DNA of 64,000 nucleotides. It comes from Telluria sp042683405. Its GTDB lineage: Bacteria > Pseudomonadota > Gammaproteobacteria > Burkholderiales > Burkholderiaceae_D. The position numbers and the translations under genes were made by a program. This document shows positions 1-7,649 of this stretch, piece after piece (positions within the stretch are counted from its first letter, which is position 1; each line of letters opens with the position of its first letter). The DNA is taken from positions 248,001 through 312,000 of the forward strand of contig NZ_JBHUJS010000014.1 of assembly GCF_042683405.1 (NCBI RefSeq). The letters are read 5' to 3'. The notes under the pieces are model-generated. The model worked only from the letters and a program-made list of their open reading frames with translations. It had not been told where the DNA came from and did not search any database.

Positions 1-52
1 CCGGCTTCCCGTTTCCCATCGTCCACTAACGAATGCGGTAACGGGAAACCGG
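1..52 (-). terminator. Inverted repeat downstream of the PEP-CTERM gene
   Basis: Arms CCGG-TTCCCGTT (about 1-13) and AACGGGAA-CCGG (about 40-52) can pair around a 26-base loop. The structure lies 13 bases past the stop of the leftward PEP-CTERM gene, which suits a transcription terminator. Any T-tract would lie outside the window, so the call is tentative. Confidence 0.4.
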
Positions 53-64
53 CGTGGCGCATTA

Positions 65-643
65 TCAGGCTGCCTTCGATGCGAACCTGCGTGCGCCTGC
101 CAAGAGGCCCAGGCCGCCCAGCAGCATGGCGTAGGTGCTCGGCTCAGGGATCGCCGGCACGTTCATCGACAGCAGGCTGCCGGTCTTTTCCCCTTCGGCG
201 TCGACGAAGATGAGTTTAATGTGCGGATTGCTGAAGTCCTGGGTGCCTCCCGTAAAGGTGTAAGTAAAGATCATGTTGTCGGTGAGGGGGACCTCGGCGC
301 CGATGGCACATGCGCGCTGTATGCCGGACGAACCGCCATCGCATCCGTTGGCGTTGAGTTCATTCGGGAGGACGGTCCAGCCCGATGCTGCCCCGGGCCC
401 GCTGAACGTCACGCTGGTCCACGTTCCCACTTCCTTGACCTGCAGCGCGATGATCCCGGTGGCATCCGACCAGTCGCCGGTCGGATTCGCGGCATCGATC
501 TCGATGGTCAGCACGTTGCCCGAGAACGAAGGAGTGAACGTGACTCCCTGATAGGTCAACTGCGCATGTGCCAGGGATGACGCGCCGAGGCTGGCGGCGG
601 CAATGGCACACATCGTTAAAGCCCTTTTGATGCTTGAAGTCAT
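65..643 (-). CDS. PEP-CTERM sorting-domain protein
   Basis: A 192-residue exported protein. The chosen ATG at 643 has a CGGAGAT ribosome site and opens a Sec signal peptide (residues 1-28, cleavage after AHA); a longer open frame upstream has no good start signal. The body is beta-rich and of no recognised enzyme family. The C terminus has PEPSTYAMLLGGLG followed by an arginine-containing tail, the PEP-CTERM signal that family knowledge ties to the EpsH/exosortase system and to cell-surface or exopolysaccharide-linked sorting. The exosortase is not in this window. Specific function is unknown. Confidence 0.85.
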   Translation of the reverse strand: MTSSIKRALTMCAIAAASLGASSLAHAQLTYQGVTFTPSFSGNVLTIEIDAANPTGDWSDATGIIALQVKEVGTWTSVTFSGPGAASGWTVLPNELNANGCDGGSSGIQRACAIGAEVPLTDNMIFTYTFTGGTQDFSNPHIKLIFVDAEGEKTGSLLSMNVPAIPEPSTYAMLLGGLGLLAGARRFASKAA

Positions 644-1037
644 GGCTGATCTCCGTATTAATGGATTGATAAGACTGCTCATCCAATGTAGCACCGGCCG
701 GAGGACGAAAAGTCGCGCCGGAACAATGTTTGGGCTTGGCTCAATAGCCGAGCCTGACAAACGGTTGCGCGGCCGCAAGCCTCGCGCCCAGGGAGGGTCG
801 CTTTCACCATCCGGAACTGATATCTCACATTACAAAATCTTGGCTTCGCGCAATCAGACGCGCTCTTCCATTTTGAGATATATCATTTCACATCATGGCA
901 TGATTAAGGTAATCTGTTGATTTTAAAGGATAATATTTTGCTCATGTGTCTTATATAAGACCAATGGTGCCGCGCACAATTCGTTCTATGATTTTGCTAA
1001 CGGAATTCACATCACTTGATCAACCAGGAGAGGCACC
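644..1037. other. Intergenic region upstream of aceA and the PEP-CTERM gene
   Basis: About 394 bases without a credible gene between two divergently read genes. The part from about 830 to 1000 is clearly AT-rich compared with the surroundings (for example TTTTAAAGGATAATATTT near 920-937 and TTATATAAGA near 950-959). It should carry promoters for both genes and probably regulator sites for aceA, but no -35/-10 pair with normal spacing could be assigned. The aceA ribosome site AGGAGAGG lies at about 1027-1034. Confidence 0.5.
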
Positions 1038-2333
1038 ATGGCAACCCGTGAACAGCAAGTAGCAGCCCTGCAGCAGGAGTGGGAAAACAATCCGCGATGG
1101 AAAGGCGTCGTGCGCAATTACTCGGCAGAGGACGTGGTCCGTCTGCGAGGCTCGCTCCAGATCGAGCACACGCTGGCGAAGCGTGGCGCGGAAAAACTGT
1201 GGGACCTGCTGAACAACGAACCCTTTGTCAACGCGCTGGGCGCGCTCACGGGTAACCAGGCCATGCAGCAGGTGAAGGCAGGGCTGAAAGCCATCTACCT
1301 GTCCGGCTGGCAGGTCGCCGGCGACGCCAACGTCGCGGGCGAAATGTATCCGGACCAGTCCCTGTATCCGGCCAACTCGGTTCCGCTGGTGGTCCGCCGT
1401 ATCAACAACACCTTCCAGCGCGCCGACCAGATCCAGTGGGCGGAAGGCAAGGACGACATCGATTACTTCGCGCCAATCGTGGCGGATGCGGAAGCGGGCT
1501 TTGGCGGCGTCCTCAACGCCTTCGAGCTGATGAAGGCGATGATCGAGGCGGGCGCCGCCGGCGTGCACTTCGAAGACCAGCTCGCGTCGGTCAAGAAGTG
1601 CGGCCACATGGGCGGCAAGGTGCTGGTGCCCACGCGCGAAGCGGTCGAGAAGCTCACCGCAGCGCGCCTGGCCGCCGACGTGATGGGCACGCCGACCCTG
1701 GTGATCGCCCGCACCGATGCCGAAGCGGCCGACCTGCTCACCTCCGATGTGGACGAGAACGACAAGGCCTTCGCAACCGGCGAGCGCACCGTGGAAGGCT
1801 TCTACCGCGTCAAGCCGGGCCTGGAGCAGGCGATCTCGCGCGCGCTGGCCTATGCGCCCTATGCGGACCTGGTGTGGTGCGAGACCGGCAAGCCCGACCT
1901 CGCTTTCGCCAAGGCGTTCGCCGAGGCGGTGCACGCCAAATTCCCCGGCAAAATGCTGGCTTATAACTGCTCGCCGTCGTTCAACTGGAAGAAGAACCTG
2001 GACGATGCCACCATCGCCCGCTTCCAGAAGGAGCTGGGCGCCATGGGCTACAAGTTCCAGTTCATTACCCTCGCAGGCTTCCACGCGCTCAACTACGGCA
2101 TGTTCAACCTGGCGCATGGCTATGCGCGCCGCCAGATGTCCGCCTTCGTCGAGCTGCAGGAAGCCGAATTCGCCGCCGCCGAGAAAGGCTTCACCGCGGT
2201 CAAGCACCAGCGCGAAGTGGGCACCGGCTACTTCGACTCCGTGACCCAGGCGATCCAGCAGGGCCAGAGCTCGACGACCGCGCTGCACGGCTCCACCGAA
2301 GACGAGCAGTTCTTCGACAAAAAAGTCGCGTAA
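1038..2333 (+). CDS. aceA: Isocitrate lyase (glyoxylate shunt)
   Basis: 431 residues, the usual length for the bacterial AceA subfamily. It cleaves isocitrate to glyoxylate and succinate in the cytoplasm, allowing growth on acetate and fatty acids. The KKCGHMGGK active-site signature is present around residues 186-194, with the catalytic cysteine near residue 188. The ATG follows a strong AGGAGAGG ribosome site. The gene stands alone, with a long AT-rich upstream region (individual regulation is likely) and a palindromic repeat immediately downstream. No malate synthase gene is in the window. Confidence 0.97.
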   Translation: MATREQQVAALQQEWENNPRWKGVVRNYSAEDVVRLRGSLQIEHTLAKRGAEKLWDLLNNEPFVNALGALTGNQAMQQVKAGLKAIYLSGWQVAGDANVAGEMYPDQSLYPANSVPLVVRRINNTFQRADQIQWAEGKDDIDYFAPIVADAEAGFGGVLNAFELMKAMIEAGAAGVHFEDQLASVKKCGHMGGKVLVPTREAVEKLTAARLAADVMGTPTLVIARTDAEAADLLTSDVDENDKAFATGERTVEGFYRVKPGLEQAISRALAYAPYADLVWCETGKPDLAFAKAFAEAVHAKFPGKMLAYNCSPSFNWKKNLDDATIARFQKELGAMGYKFQFITLAGFHALNYGMFNLAHGYARRQMSAFVELQEAEFAAAEKGFTAVKHQREVGTGYFDSVTQAIQQGQSSTTALHGSTEDEQFFDKKVA

Positions 2334-2341
2334 GCGGGGGA

Positions 2342-2385
2342 GGGGGACTGTACCTGCAAGCCGCTGAGCGGGCAGTACCGTCCCC
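2342..2385. repeat. Dispersed palindromic repeat, GGGGACTGTCCC family (copy 1)
   Basis: Outer arms GGGGACTGTAC and GTACCGTCCCC enclose an inner hairpin CCGC-TGA-GCGG. The same design recurs at 5039-5080, 16337-16380 and, reversed, at 35354-35396. It begins 8 bases after the aceA stop, so it may also act in transcript ending. A separate GGGGG-CAG-CCCCC hairpin follows near 2442-2455. Confidence 0.85.
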
Positions 2386-2439
2386 TGCATTTCAGCGTGC
2401 GATCAGGCTGCTCCCGCAAAAAGCTCGGGACGGTCGCCG

Positions 2440-2467
2440 TTGGGGGCAGCCCCCCGTAACCTATAAT
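2440..2467 (+). promoter_or_regulatory. Probable sigma-70 promoter of rlmJ
   Basis: A perfect TATAAT -10 box (2462-2467) is preceded at 16 bases by TTGGGG (2440-2445). Transcription would start near 2474, about 23 bases before the rlmJ ATG. Read from the sequence only. Confidence 0.6.
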
Positions 2468-2496
2468 GGCGGCTATTCGCACTTATAGGCCACCCC

Positions 2497-3687
2497 ATGT
2501 TCAGCTACCGCCACGCTTTCCACGCTGGTAACCACGCCGACGTCCTCAAGCACTTCGTGCTGATCCAGCTTCTCGAGTACCTGAATCAGAAGGACGCCGC
2601 CTACACCTACATCGACACGCACAGCGGCGCCGGCGTCTACGCGCTGGACGACAAGTTCGCGGCCAAGACCGCCGAATACGACACCGGCATCGGCAAGCTG
2701 TGGGACCGCAAGGACCTGCCCCCGGCGCTCAAGGAATACGTCGACCTGATCAAGTCGATGAACCCGTCGGGCAAGATGCGCTACTACCCCGGTTCCCCAT
2801 TCTGCGCGGACAAGGTCGCCCGCGACCAGGACCGCCTGCGCCTGTTCGAAATGCACCCGGCCGACGTGCGCCTGCTTGCCGATAATTTCGGCAAGCTGCA
2901 GGCGCACGCCGCCGAGCAGGGCATCCGTCCGCCGCAGCGCGGCAAGCGCGTGATGATCGAACGTTCCGACGGCTTTGCGGCGCTTAAGCCGCTGCTGCCG
3001 CCGCCGTCGCGCCGCGCCCTGGTGCTGATCGACCCGCCATACGAAGACAAGAACGACTACCGCTACGTGAAGGACGCGCTCGAGCTGGCGCTGGGCCGCT
3101 TCCCGCAAGGCGTGTACGCCGTCTGGTACCCGCTGCTGCAACGCATGGAGTCGCGCCAGTTCGCCGACAAGCTCAAGCGCCTGCCGGCCAAGGAATGGCT
3201 GAACGTGACCCTGACTACGCGCACGCCCGGCCCCGACGGGGTGGGCCTGCACAGCAGCGGCATGTTCGTGCTGAACCCGCCGTACACGCTGGAGGCGACC
3301 CTGCGCGAAACGATGCCGTACCTGGTGCAGGTACTCGGCACCGATGCCGGCGCGACCTTCGTCATCGAAAAAGGCACCCAGGTCACGGGCGCTGCCGGCG
3401 CCCGCATCATGCCTGACGGGACCGTCCGCACTCCCCGCAACAACCCGATCGGCAAGGGCAGCCTGCGCGTCCCTGGCCAGGCGCCCGACTCGGCGCCGGC
3501 ACCGCGCGCGCGCGGCGCCGACACCGTTGCCGGCCGTCCTGGCCGCGCGCCGGCACGTCCGGCCGAAGCCGGTTCCGGCCGTCCCGGCGGCGCCCCGGCG
3601 CGCAGCCAGCGGCCCCGTCCCGCAGCGGCAGCCGGCGCAGCAAAAGAGGGCACGCCGGCCCCGCGCGCAGGCCGAGCACGCAAGTGA
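2497..3687 (+). CDS. rlmJ: 23S rRNA (adenine-2030-N6)-methyltransferase RlmJ with extended C-terminal tail
   Basis: The N-terminal 285 or so residues match the RlmJ family: start MFSYRHAFHAGNHADVLKH, a substrate/SAM segment with HSGAG near residue 48, and the DPPY amino-methylase motif near residue 178. Family knowledge: it methylates A2030 of 23S rRNA. E. coli RlmJ has about 280 residues, whereas this one has 396. The extra tail (about residues 310-396) is almost entirely Ala, Pro, Arg and Gly, basic and probably disordered, perhaps aiding RNA binding. The start is supported by the promoter just upstream. Confidence 0.92.
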   Translation: MFSYRHAFHAGNHADVLKHFVLIQLLEYLNQKDAAYTYIDTHSGAGVYALDDKFAAKTAEYDTGIGKLWDRKDLPPALKEYVDLIKSMNPSGKMRYYPGSPFCADKVARDQDRLRLFEMHPADVRLLADNFGKLQAHAAEQGIRPPQRGKRVMIERSDGFAALKPLLPPPSRRALVLIDPPYEDKNDYRYVKDALELALGRFPQGVYAVWYPLLQRMESRQFADKLKRLPAKEWLNVTLTTRTPGPDGVGLHSSGMFVLNPPYTLEATLRETMPYLVQVLGTDAGATFVIEKGTQVTGAAGARIMPDGTVRTPRNNPIGKGSLRVPGQAPDSAPAPRARGADTVAGRPGRAPARPAEAGSGRPGGAPARSQRPRPAAAAGAAKEGTPAPRAGRARK

Positions 3688-3697
3688 TGCAAGAAAA

Positions 3698-3724
3698 TTA
3701 ACAATGTCTTTTTTGTAGTATAGT
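3698..3724 (+). promoter_or_regulatory. Possible promoter of the EAL/HDOD gene
   Basis: TTAACA (3698-3703) and TATAGT (3719-3724) are good hexamers but only 15 bases apart. They lie just before the ATG at 3753, in a short AT-rich stretch between two GC-rich genes. Confidence 0.35.
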
Positions 3725-3752
3725 CAGGGCGTAAACGCAGACGCCTGAACCT

Positions 3753-5030
3753 ATGCCCCCTGAACTAGCCTTGGCTGACACCGCAAGCGTGCGTGTCACC
3801 GATCACTTTTACCTTGCGCGCCAGCCCATCCTGGGGCGCGACCAGCACCTGTTCGCGTACGAGCTCCTGTTTCGCCATGCGGACGAGCCTGCCGTCGACG
3901 TGACCGACCAGGCCGCGGCGACGGCGGCGGTGATTTCGCACGCCTCGCAGCTCGGCATGCAGCATGTGCTGGGCGGGCGGCTGGCGTTCCTCAACGTGGA
4001 CGAAATTGTCCTGATGAGCGACTTCATCCGCTTCCTGCCGCCCGACAAGGTCATCCTCGAGATACTGGAGACGGTCAAGGCCACGCCGCGCCTGATCGAT
4101 CGCGTGGTCGAACTGAAGAAGAACGGCTTCCGCTTCGCGCTCGACGACGTGGTGTGCGACGCGGGCGACGTGCGACAGCTGAAGAGCCTGGTCGATGTGA
4201 TCAAGGTCGACATCAAGGCGACCGGCCGCGAACGCCTGCCGCAGCTGGTCAAGTCGCTGCGCGGGGAAGGGCAGAAGCTCCTTGCCGAGAAAGTGGAAAC
4301 GCCGGAAGAGGCCGAACTGTGCATGAGGCTCGGCTTTGACTACTTCCAGGGCTACTACTTCGCCCGGCCGTCCGTGCTGACGGGGCAAAAGATCGCGCCG
4401 TCCGAACTGGCGCTGCTGCACCTGATCGAACTGATCGGATCGAACGCGGACAAGCAGGAAATCGAATCCTCGGCCGGCGAAGAGCCGCAGATCCGCGCCA
4501 ACCTGCTGCGGCTGCTGAATTCGCCGATGGTGGAGCACCGGGGCAAGATCGAATCGCTGTCGCAGGCGCTCGAGACGCTCGGCCCGCGCCAGCTGGGGCG
4601 CTGGCTGCAGATCCTGCTGTACTCCAAGCCGGGCGCGCCGGTCGACCTGCATTCGCCGCTGTTGTTGACGGCGGCCGCGCGCGGCAAGCGCATGGAATTG
4701 ATGATGGAGCGGCTGCGGCCGAAGGACCAGGCTGCGATCGCTTCCGCCTTCACGGTCGGCATCCTCTCGCTGATGGATGCCATGTTCTCGATGTCGATTG
4801 CCGAAGTGCTGGGCAACCTCGACCTGCCGGACGAAGTGCGCGACGCGCTGCTCGAGCGCAAGGGCGACCTCGGCACCATGCTGCGCATCGTCGAAACCAT
4901 CGAGATCGACCATTTCCGCACCGATGAATTTGGCCAGCTCCTGCGCAAGGTGGGCCTGACCCCGGCCGACCTGACCGAAATCGAAATCGAAGCCATCACC
5001 TGGAGTGACGAGCTCGCGCTCGCCGCCTAG
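3753..5030 (+). CDS. EAL and HDOD domain signalling protein
   Basis: 425 residues. Residues about 15-210 form an EAL-type (cyclic-di-GMP phosphodiesterase-like) domain beginning FYLARQPILGRDQ; the signature glutamate region reads ILEILE rather than a clean E-A/V-L, so catalytic activity is uncertain. Residues about 215-410 match the HDOD domain, a catalytically inert HD-like module. This two-domain layout is the YuxH/CdgJ type, linked in other bacteria to motility and second-messenger control. It stands alone with a possible promoter before it and a palindromic repeat after its stop. Confidence 0.88.
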   Translation: MPPELALADTASVRVTDHFYLARQPILGRDQHLFAYELLFRHADEPAVDVTDQAAATAAVISHASQLGMQHVLGGRLAFLNVDEIVLMSDFIRFLPPDKVILEILETVKATPRLIDRVVELKKNGFRFALDDVVCDAGDVRQLKSLVDVIKVDIKATGRERLPQLVKSLRGEGQKLLAEKVETPEEAELCMRLGFDYFQGYYFARPSVLTGQKIAPSELALLHLIELIGSNADKQEIESSAGEEPQIRANLLRLLNSPMVEHRGKIESLSQALETLGPRQLGRWLQILLYSKPGAPVDLHSPLLLTAAARGKRMELMMERLRPKDQAAIASAFTVGILSLMDAMFSMSIAEVLGNLDLPDEVRDALLERKGDLGTMLRIVETIEIDHFRTDEFGQLLRKVGLTPADLTEIEIEAITWSDELALAA

Positions 5031-5038
5031 CCGCCGCC

Positions 5039-5080
5039 GGGGACTGTCCCTTCGGCCGCTGAGCGGGCGGTACCGCCCCC
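5039..5080. repeat. Dispersed palindromic repeat, GGGGACTGTCCC family (copy 2)
   Basis: GGGGACTGTCCC at the left, CCGCTGAGCGG in the middle and GGTACCGCCCCC at the right, the same architecture as the copy after aceA. It lies 9 bases after the stop of the EAL/HDOD gene and is followed by a short T-run, so it could end that transcript. Confidence 0.85.
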
Positions 5081-5132
5081 TGATTTTTAGCCCGCACCCC
5101 ATTCCATCCCGCCCGACTCGCGCGCTCGACGT

Positions 5133-5165
5133 GGCGGAATCGGCCATAACATGACCGATTCCGCC
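5133..5165. repeat. GGCGGAATCGG palindrome (copy 1)
   Basis: Arms GGCGGAATCGG (5133-5143) and CCGATTCCGCC (5155-5165) with an inner CAT/ATG pairing. The same arms occur at 42230-42262 and, degenerate, at 30711-30743. It sits between two converging genes. Confidence 0.8.
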
Positions 5166-5189
5166 ATTTTCAGGGGGAAGTCGCCTGCG

Positions 5190-5202
5190 AGGGACAGTCC
5201 CC
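5190..5202 (-). repeat. Partial GGGGACTGTCCC repeat near the RsmI-like gene end
   Basis: GGGACAGTCCCC followed by GGTACC, the reverse complement of the left part of the dispersed element. It lies just beyond the stop of the leftward methylase gene. The remainder of the element is not recognisable. Confidence 0.55.
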
Positions 5203-5207
5203 GGTAC

Positions 5208-5945
5208 CTAAGCGGCGAGGAAGAGGAAGACGGTGGGCTTCTTGTGGAAGTCGGGCGCCTTGCCGGCTGCGAGCTCCTTCTTCCAGGCGGCGGCCGGCTG
5301 GGTGCGCACGGATTCGCTGGCGAGCGAGAGGTCGGTGGCGACGCACACCAGCGTCTGCGGCTGGCATGCCGCCACCAGCGCTTCCAGCATGGCGGCGTTG
5401 CGGTACGGCGTCTCGATCAGGAGCTGGGTCTGCTTCTCCTGCCTGGAGCGCAGCTCGAGCTCGCGGATGCGCTTGGTGCGCAGCGTGGCATCGGTCGGCA
5501 GGTAGCCGTTAAACGCAAAGCTCTGGCCATTCAGTCCGCTCGCCATGACCGCCAGCAGCAGCGACGACGGCCCCACCAGCGGCCGCACGGTCACGCCGCG
5601 CTGGTGCGCGAGCCGCACCAGGTCCGCGCCCGGATCGGCCACCGCGGGCACGCCCGCTTCCGAGAGCAGCCCTGCGTCGCGTCCCGCTTCCAGCGGCGCC
5701 AGCATGCCGGCCAGCGCCTGCGCCGGCGTGTTCACGTTCAGCTCCACGATTTCGATCTGCTGCAGGGGCCTGGCCAGCGGATGCGTCAGCGCCACCTGCT
5801 TGAGGAAGGCGCGCGCCGTCTTGGCGTTCTCCGCGACGAAGTAGTCGAGCCGCGCGGTCATCTCCAGCACCTGCGGAGGAATCACGCTGGCGAGGATCTC
5901 GGTCGGCCCGAGCGTATTGGGAATCAGGAAAAGGGTGCCGCTCAT
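5208..5945 (-). CDS. RsmI-like SAM-dependent methyltransferase (tetrapyrrole methylase fold)
   Basis: 245 residues with the tetrapyrrole-methylase/RsmI fold: TLFLIPNTLG at the start, LLSEAGVPAVADPG near residues 93-106 (the conserved glycine-rich SAM loop), VGPSSLLLAVMASG near 123-136 and LIETPYRN near 176-183. RsmI 2'-O-methylates C1402 of 16S rRNA. This is a shorter, diverged paralogue type seen in betaproteobacteria, so the substrate is uncertain. Its start lies 9 bases downstream of the Maf gene stop, so the two are probably one transcript. Confidence 0.8.
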   Translation of the reverse strand: MSGTLFLIPNTLGPTEILASVIPPQVLEMTARLDYFVAENAKTARAFLKQVALTHPLARPLQQIEIVELNVNTPAQALAGMLAPLEAGRDAGLLSEAGVPAVADPGADLVRLAHQRGVTVRPLVGPSSLLLAVMASGLNGQSFAFNGYLPTDATLRTKRIRELELRSRQEKQTQLLIETPYRNAAMLEALVAACQPQTLVCVATDLSLASESVRTQPAAAWKKELAAGKAPDFHKKPTVFLFLAA

Positions 5946-5954
5946 GTGGTGTGC

Positions 5955-6548
5955 TTATTCTTTGAAAAATGCCACGCCGGCGCGGCGCAGCATGGAGGTC
6001 AGTGCGATGAGGGGCAATCCGGTCAGCGCGGTGGGATCGACGCTGTCCACGCGCTCCAGGATCGCAATCCCCAGCCCTTCGTTCTTGGCGCTGCCCGCGC
6101 AGTCGTAGGGCTGCTCGATGCGCAGGTAGGCGTCCAGCTCCGCGTCCGGCAGGTCGCGGAAGGTCACGAAGGTCTGCACGTTTTCCAGCTGGTAGGTAGA
6201 ATGGCGCCCGTCGTACAGGCACAGCGCCGAATGGAACACCACGCGCCGCCCGCGCATCAGGCGCAGCTGGTCGAGCGCGTTCTCGTGGTTGCCTGGCTTG
6301 CCAATCTGCTGCCCGTCGAGCGTCGCCACCTGGTCCGACCCGATCACCAGGCTGCCCGGCGCGAGTGCCGCCACGGCCTGCGCCTTGGCCAGCGACAGGC
6401 GCAGCGCGGTCGCCTCCGGCGCTTCGCCGGCCAGCGGCGTCTCGTCGATGTCGGGCGCCATGGCGTCGAACGGCAACTGCAGGCGCGAGAGCAGTTCACG
6501 CCGGTAGGCGGAGCTGGACGCGAGGATCAGGCGTGGCGGGTTTGTCAT
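5955..6548 (-). CDS. yceF: Maf-family nucleotide pyrophosphatase, YceF type (m7GTP pyrophosphatase)
   Basis: 197 residues from the ATG at 6548; an earlier in-frame ATG at 6584 would add 12 residues ahead of the conserved start. Family features: PRLILASSSAYRRELL near residues 5-20, the DETP motif, the KAQA helix, the GSDQV metal/catalytic motif near residue 72, and a C-terminal GLPLIALTSMLRRAG typical of YceF rather than YhdE. Family knowledge: it hydrolyses m7GTP and related modified nucleotides. It is divergent from yceD, with about 116 bases between them. Confidence 0.9.
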   Translation of the reverse strand: MTNPPRLILASSSAYRRELLSRLQLPFDAMAPDIDETPLAGEAPEATALRLSLAKAQAVAALAPGSLVIGSDQVATLDGQQIGKPGNHENALDQLRLMRGRRVVFHSALCLYDGRHSTYQLENVQTFVTFRDLPDAELDAYLRIEQPYDCAGSAKNEGLGIAILERVDSVDPTALTGLPLIALTSMLRRAGVAFFKE

Positions 6549-6605
6549 GGGGCGGTTCGAATGCAACAGGCGCGGCAAAAACACTCTAAAATATCGGCTA
6601 AGTCT

Positions 6606-6635
6606 TTGACTTCACAGCGATAAGCCTGTTATTAT
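6606..6635 (+). promoter_or_regulatory. Probable promoter of the yceD-rpmF-fab cluster
   Basis: TTGACT (6606-6611), an 18-base gap and TATTAT (6630-6635), about 30 bases before the yceD ATG. It is a near-consensus sigma-70 promoter, placed where a promoter is expected. Confidence 0.6.
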
Positions 6636-6664
6636 CGCAGGTTTTCCGGGGAAAGTTTCTGCAA

Positions 6665-7162
6665 ATGAGCGCTTTTGTCATCGACGCCTTCGAGTTTTGT
6701 CGAGCCAACGGCCGCCGCGAAGGCGTCACGCCAGTCGCAGAAATGAAGCGGCTCGCAGCCGATTGTGCCGATGCGAGCGGTGAGATCGCCTGGTCGCTGG
6801 AAGGTTCGCTGAGCAAGCCGCACGGCTTTCCGCAGATCGTCCTGTTGGTCGCCGGTCCCGTGCAGCTGGAATGCCAGCGCTGCCTGACCCCGTTTGAATA
6901 CAAGATTGATTCGTCCACCGTGCTCATGCTCGGCAAGGACGACGCAGAAGCCGACGAGATCGAATCGATCATTGACGACGAAAGCATCGACGTGATCGTC
7001 GGTAGCCGCACCTGCGATATCCGTGACCTGATTGAAGATGAAGCCCTGCTGGCCCTGCCGCAGGCGCCGAAACACGAGGTGTGCCCCGATACGGCCGCGC
7101 TGGACGCGCTGAAAGCCGGGAAGCCCTCGCCGTTTGATGTCCTGAAGGGACTCAAGCCGTAA
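6665..7162 (+). CDS. yceD: YceD family protein (DUF177), 23S rRNA accumulation
   Basis: 165 residues. The family lies directly before rpmF in most Proteobacteria, as here, and in E. coli is linked to 23S rRNA accumulation. Visible features: a QLECQRCLTPF segment near residues 73-83 (CxRC motif), an acidic central stretch, a second conserved region DIRDLIEDEALLALP near 119-133, and a conserved C-terminal cysteine and PFDVL ending. The start is supported by the promoter and by a GGGGAAAG ribosome site. Confidence 0.9.
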   Translation: MSAFVIDAFEFCRANGRREGVTPVAEMKRLAADCADASGEIAWSLEGSLSKPHGFPQIVLLVAGPVQLECQRCLTPFEYKIDSSTVLMLGKDDAEADEIESIIDDESIDVIVGSRTCDIRDLIEDEALLALPQAPKHEVCPDTAALDALKAGKPSPFDVLKGLKP

Positions 7163-7186
7163 AGAACGTGTCAAACGCGTGTAGTG

Positions 7187-7263
7187 TCGAGTATTACAGT
7201 AGGTAGTTATAGGTAAGGCAGCGTGAAACATGTCGGCAAACTATTTGCCGCTGGGATACTCGA
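7187..7263 (+). promoter_or_regulatory. Structured leader candidate upstream of rpmF
   Basis: TCGAGTAT (7187-7194) can pair with ATACTCGA (7256-7263), enclosing a smaller GGCAAA/TTTGCC hairpin (7235-7249). It lies in the 168-base gap between yceD and rpmF. This could be a folded mRNA leader; no known riboswitch family is recognised. Confidence 0.35.
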
Positions 7264-7330
7264 TGCGCATGTATTTGCAAGTCGATTGTGTTAGAATTTT
7301 AGAACTTAAGTTTAAGTATTAGGAGTCATC

Positions 7331-7513
7331 ATGGCAGTTCAGCAGAATAAGAAGTCCCCATCCAAGCGCGGCATGCACCGTTCGCACGACTTCCTCGTGG
7401 CGCCAAACGTCGCGGTCGAGCCAACCACCGGCGAATCGCACCTGCGTCACCACATCAGCCCGAACGGTTTCTACCGTGGCCGTAAGGTCCTGAAGACCAA
7501 GAACGACGAGTAA
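7331..7513 (+). CDS. rpmF: 50S ribosomal protein L32
   Basis: 60 residues, normal for L32. The start MAVQQNKKSPSKRGMHRSHD is characteristic; the protein is basic and ends in a lysine-rich KVLKTKNDE tail. The zinc-binding cysteines present in some L32 proteins are absent, which is common in Proteobacteria. It has a strong AGGAGT ribosome site and a terminator behind it, and lies in the classical rpmF-plsX-fab arrangement. Confidence 0.98.
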   Translation: MAVQQNKKSPSKRGMHRSHDFLVAPNVAVEPTTGESHLRHHISPNGFYRGRKVLKTKNDE

Positions 7514-7542
7514 TCGACGTTCCGACCTCCCAAGGTAAGATG

Positions 7543-7590
7543 AAAGCGGTACAACGTAAGATCCTTGCGTTGAGCCGCTTTTTCTTTGTT
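7543..7590 (+). terminator. Rho-independent terminator after rpmF
   Basis: AAAGCGG...CCGCTTT (7543-7549 with 7575-7581) plus an inner CAACG/CGTTG pairing (7552-7556 with 7568-7572), followed by a T-rich run to 7590. It may be partial, letting some transcripts read on into plsX. Confidence 0.75.
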
Positions 7591-7649
7591 CGCGGCTTGT
7601 GAAACGCGCGGCTCCTGCCTGCCGGTTCCGGCGTGGCTAGCATCATCAA

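Noticed and set aside
1020..2390. Long open frame on the strand opposite aceA (about 456 codons)
   Set aside because: It is an antisense shadow of a confident gene, caused by high GC and codon bias; composition is unlike a protein. The same applies to long antisense frames opposite lepA, plsX, fabF and pdxJ.
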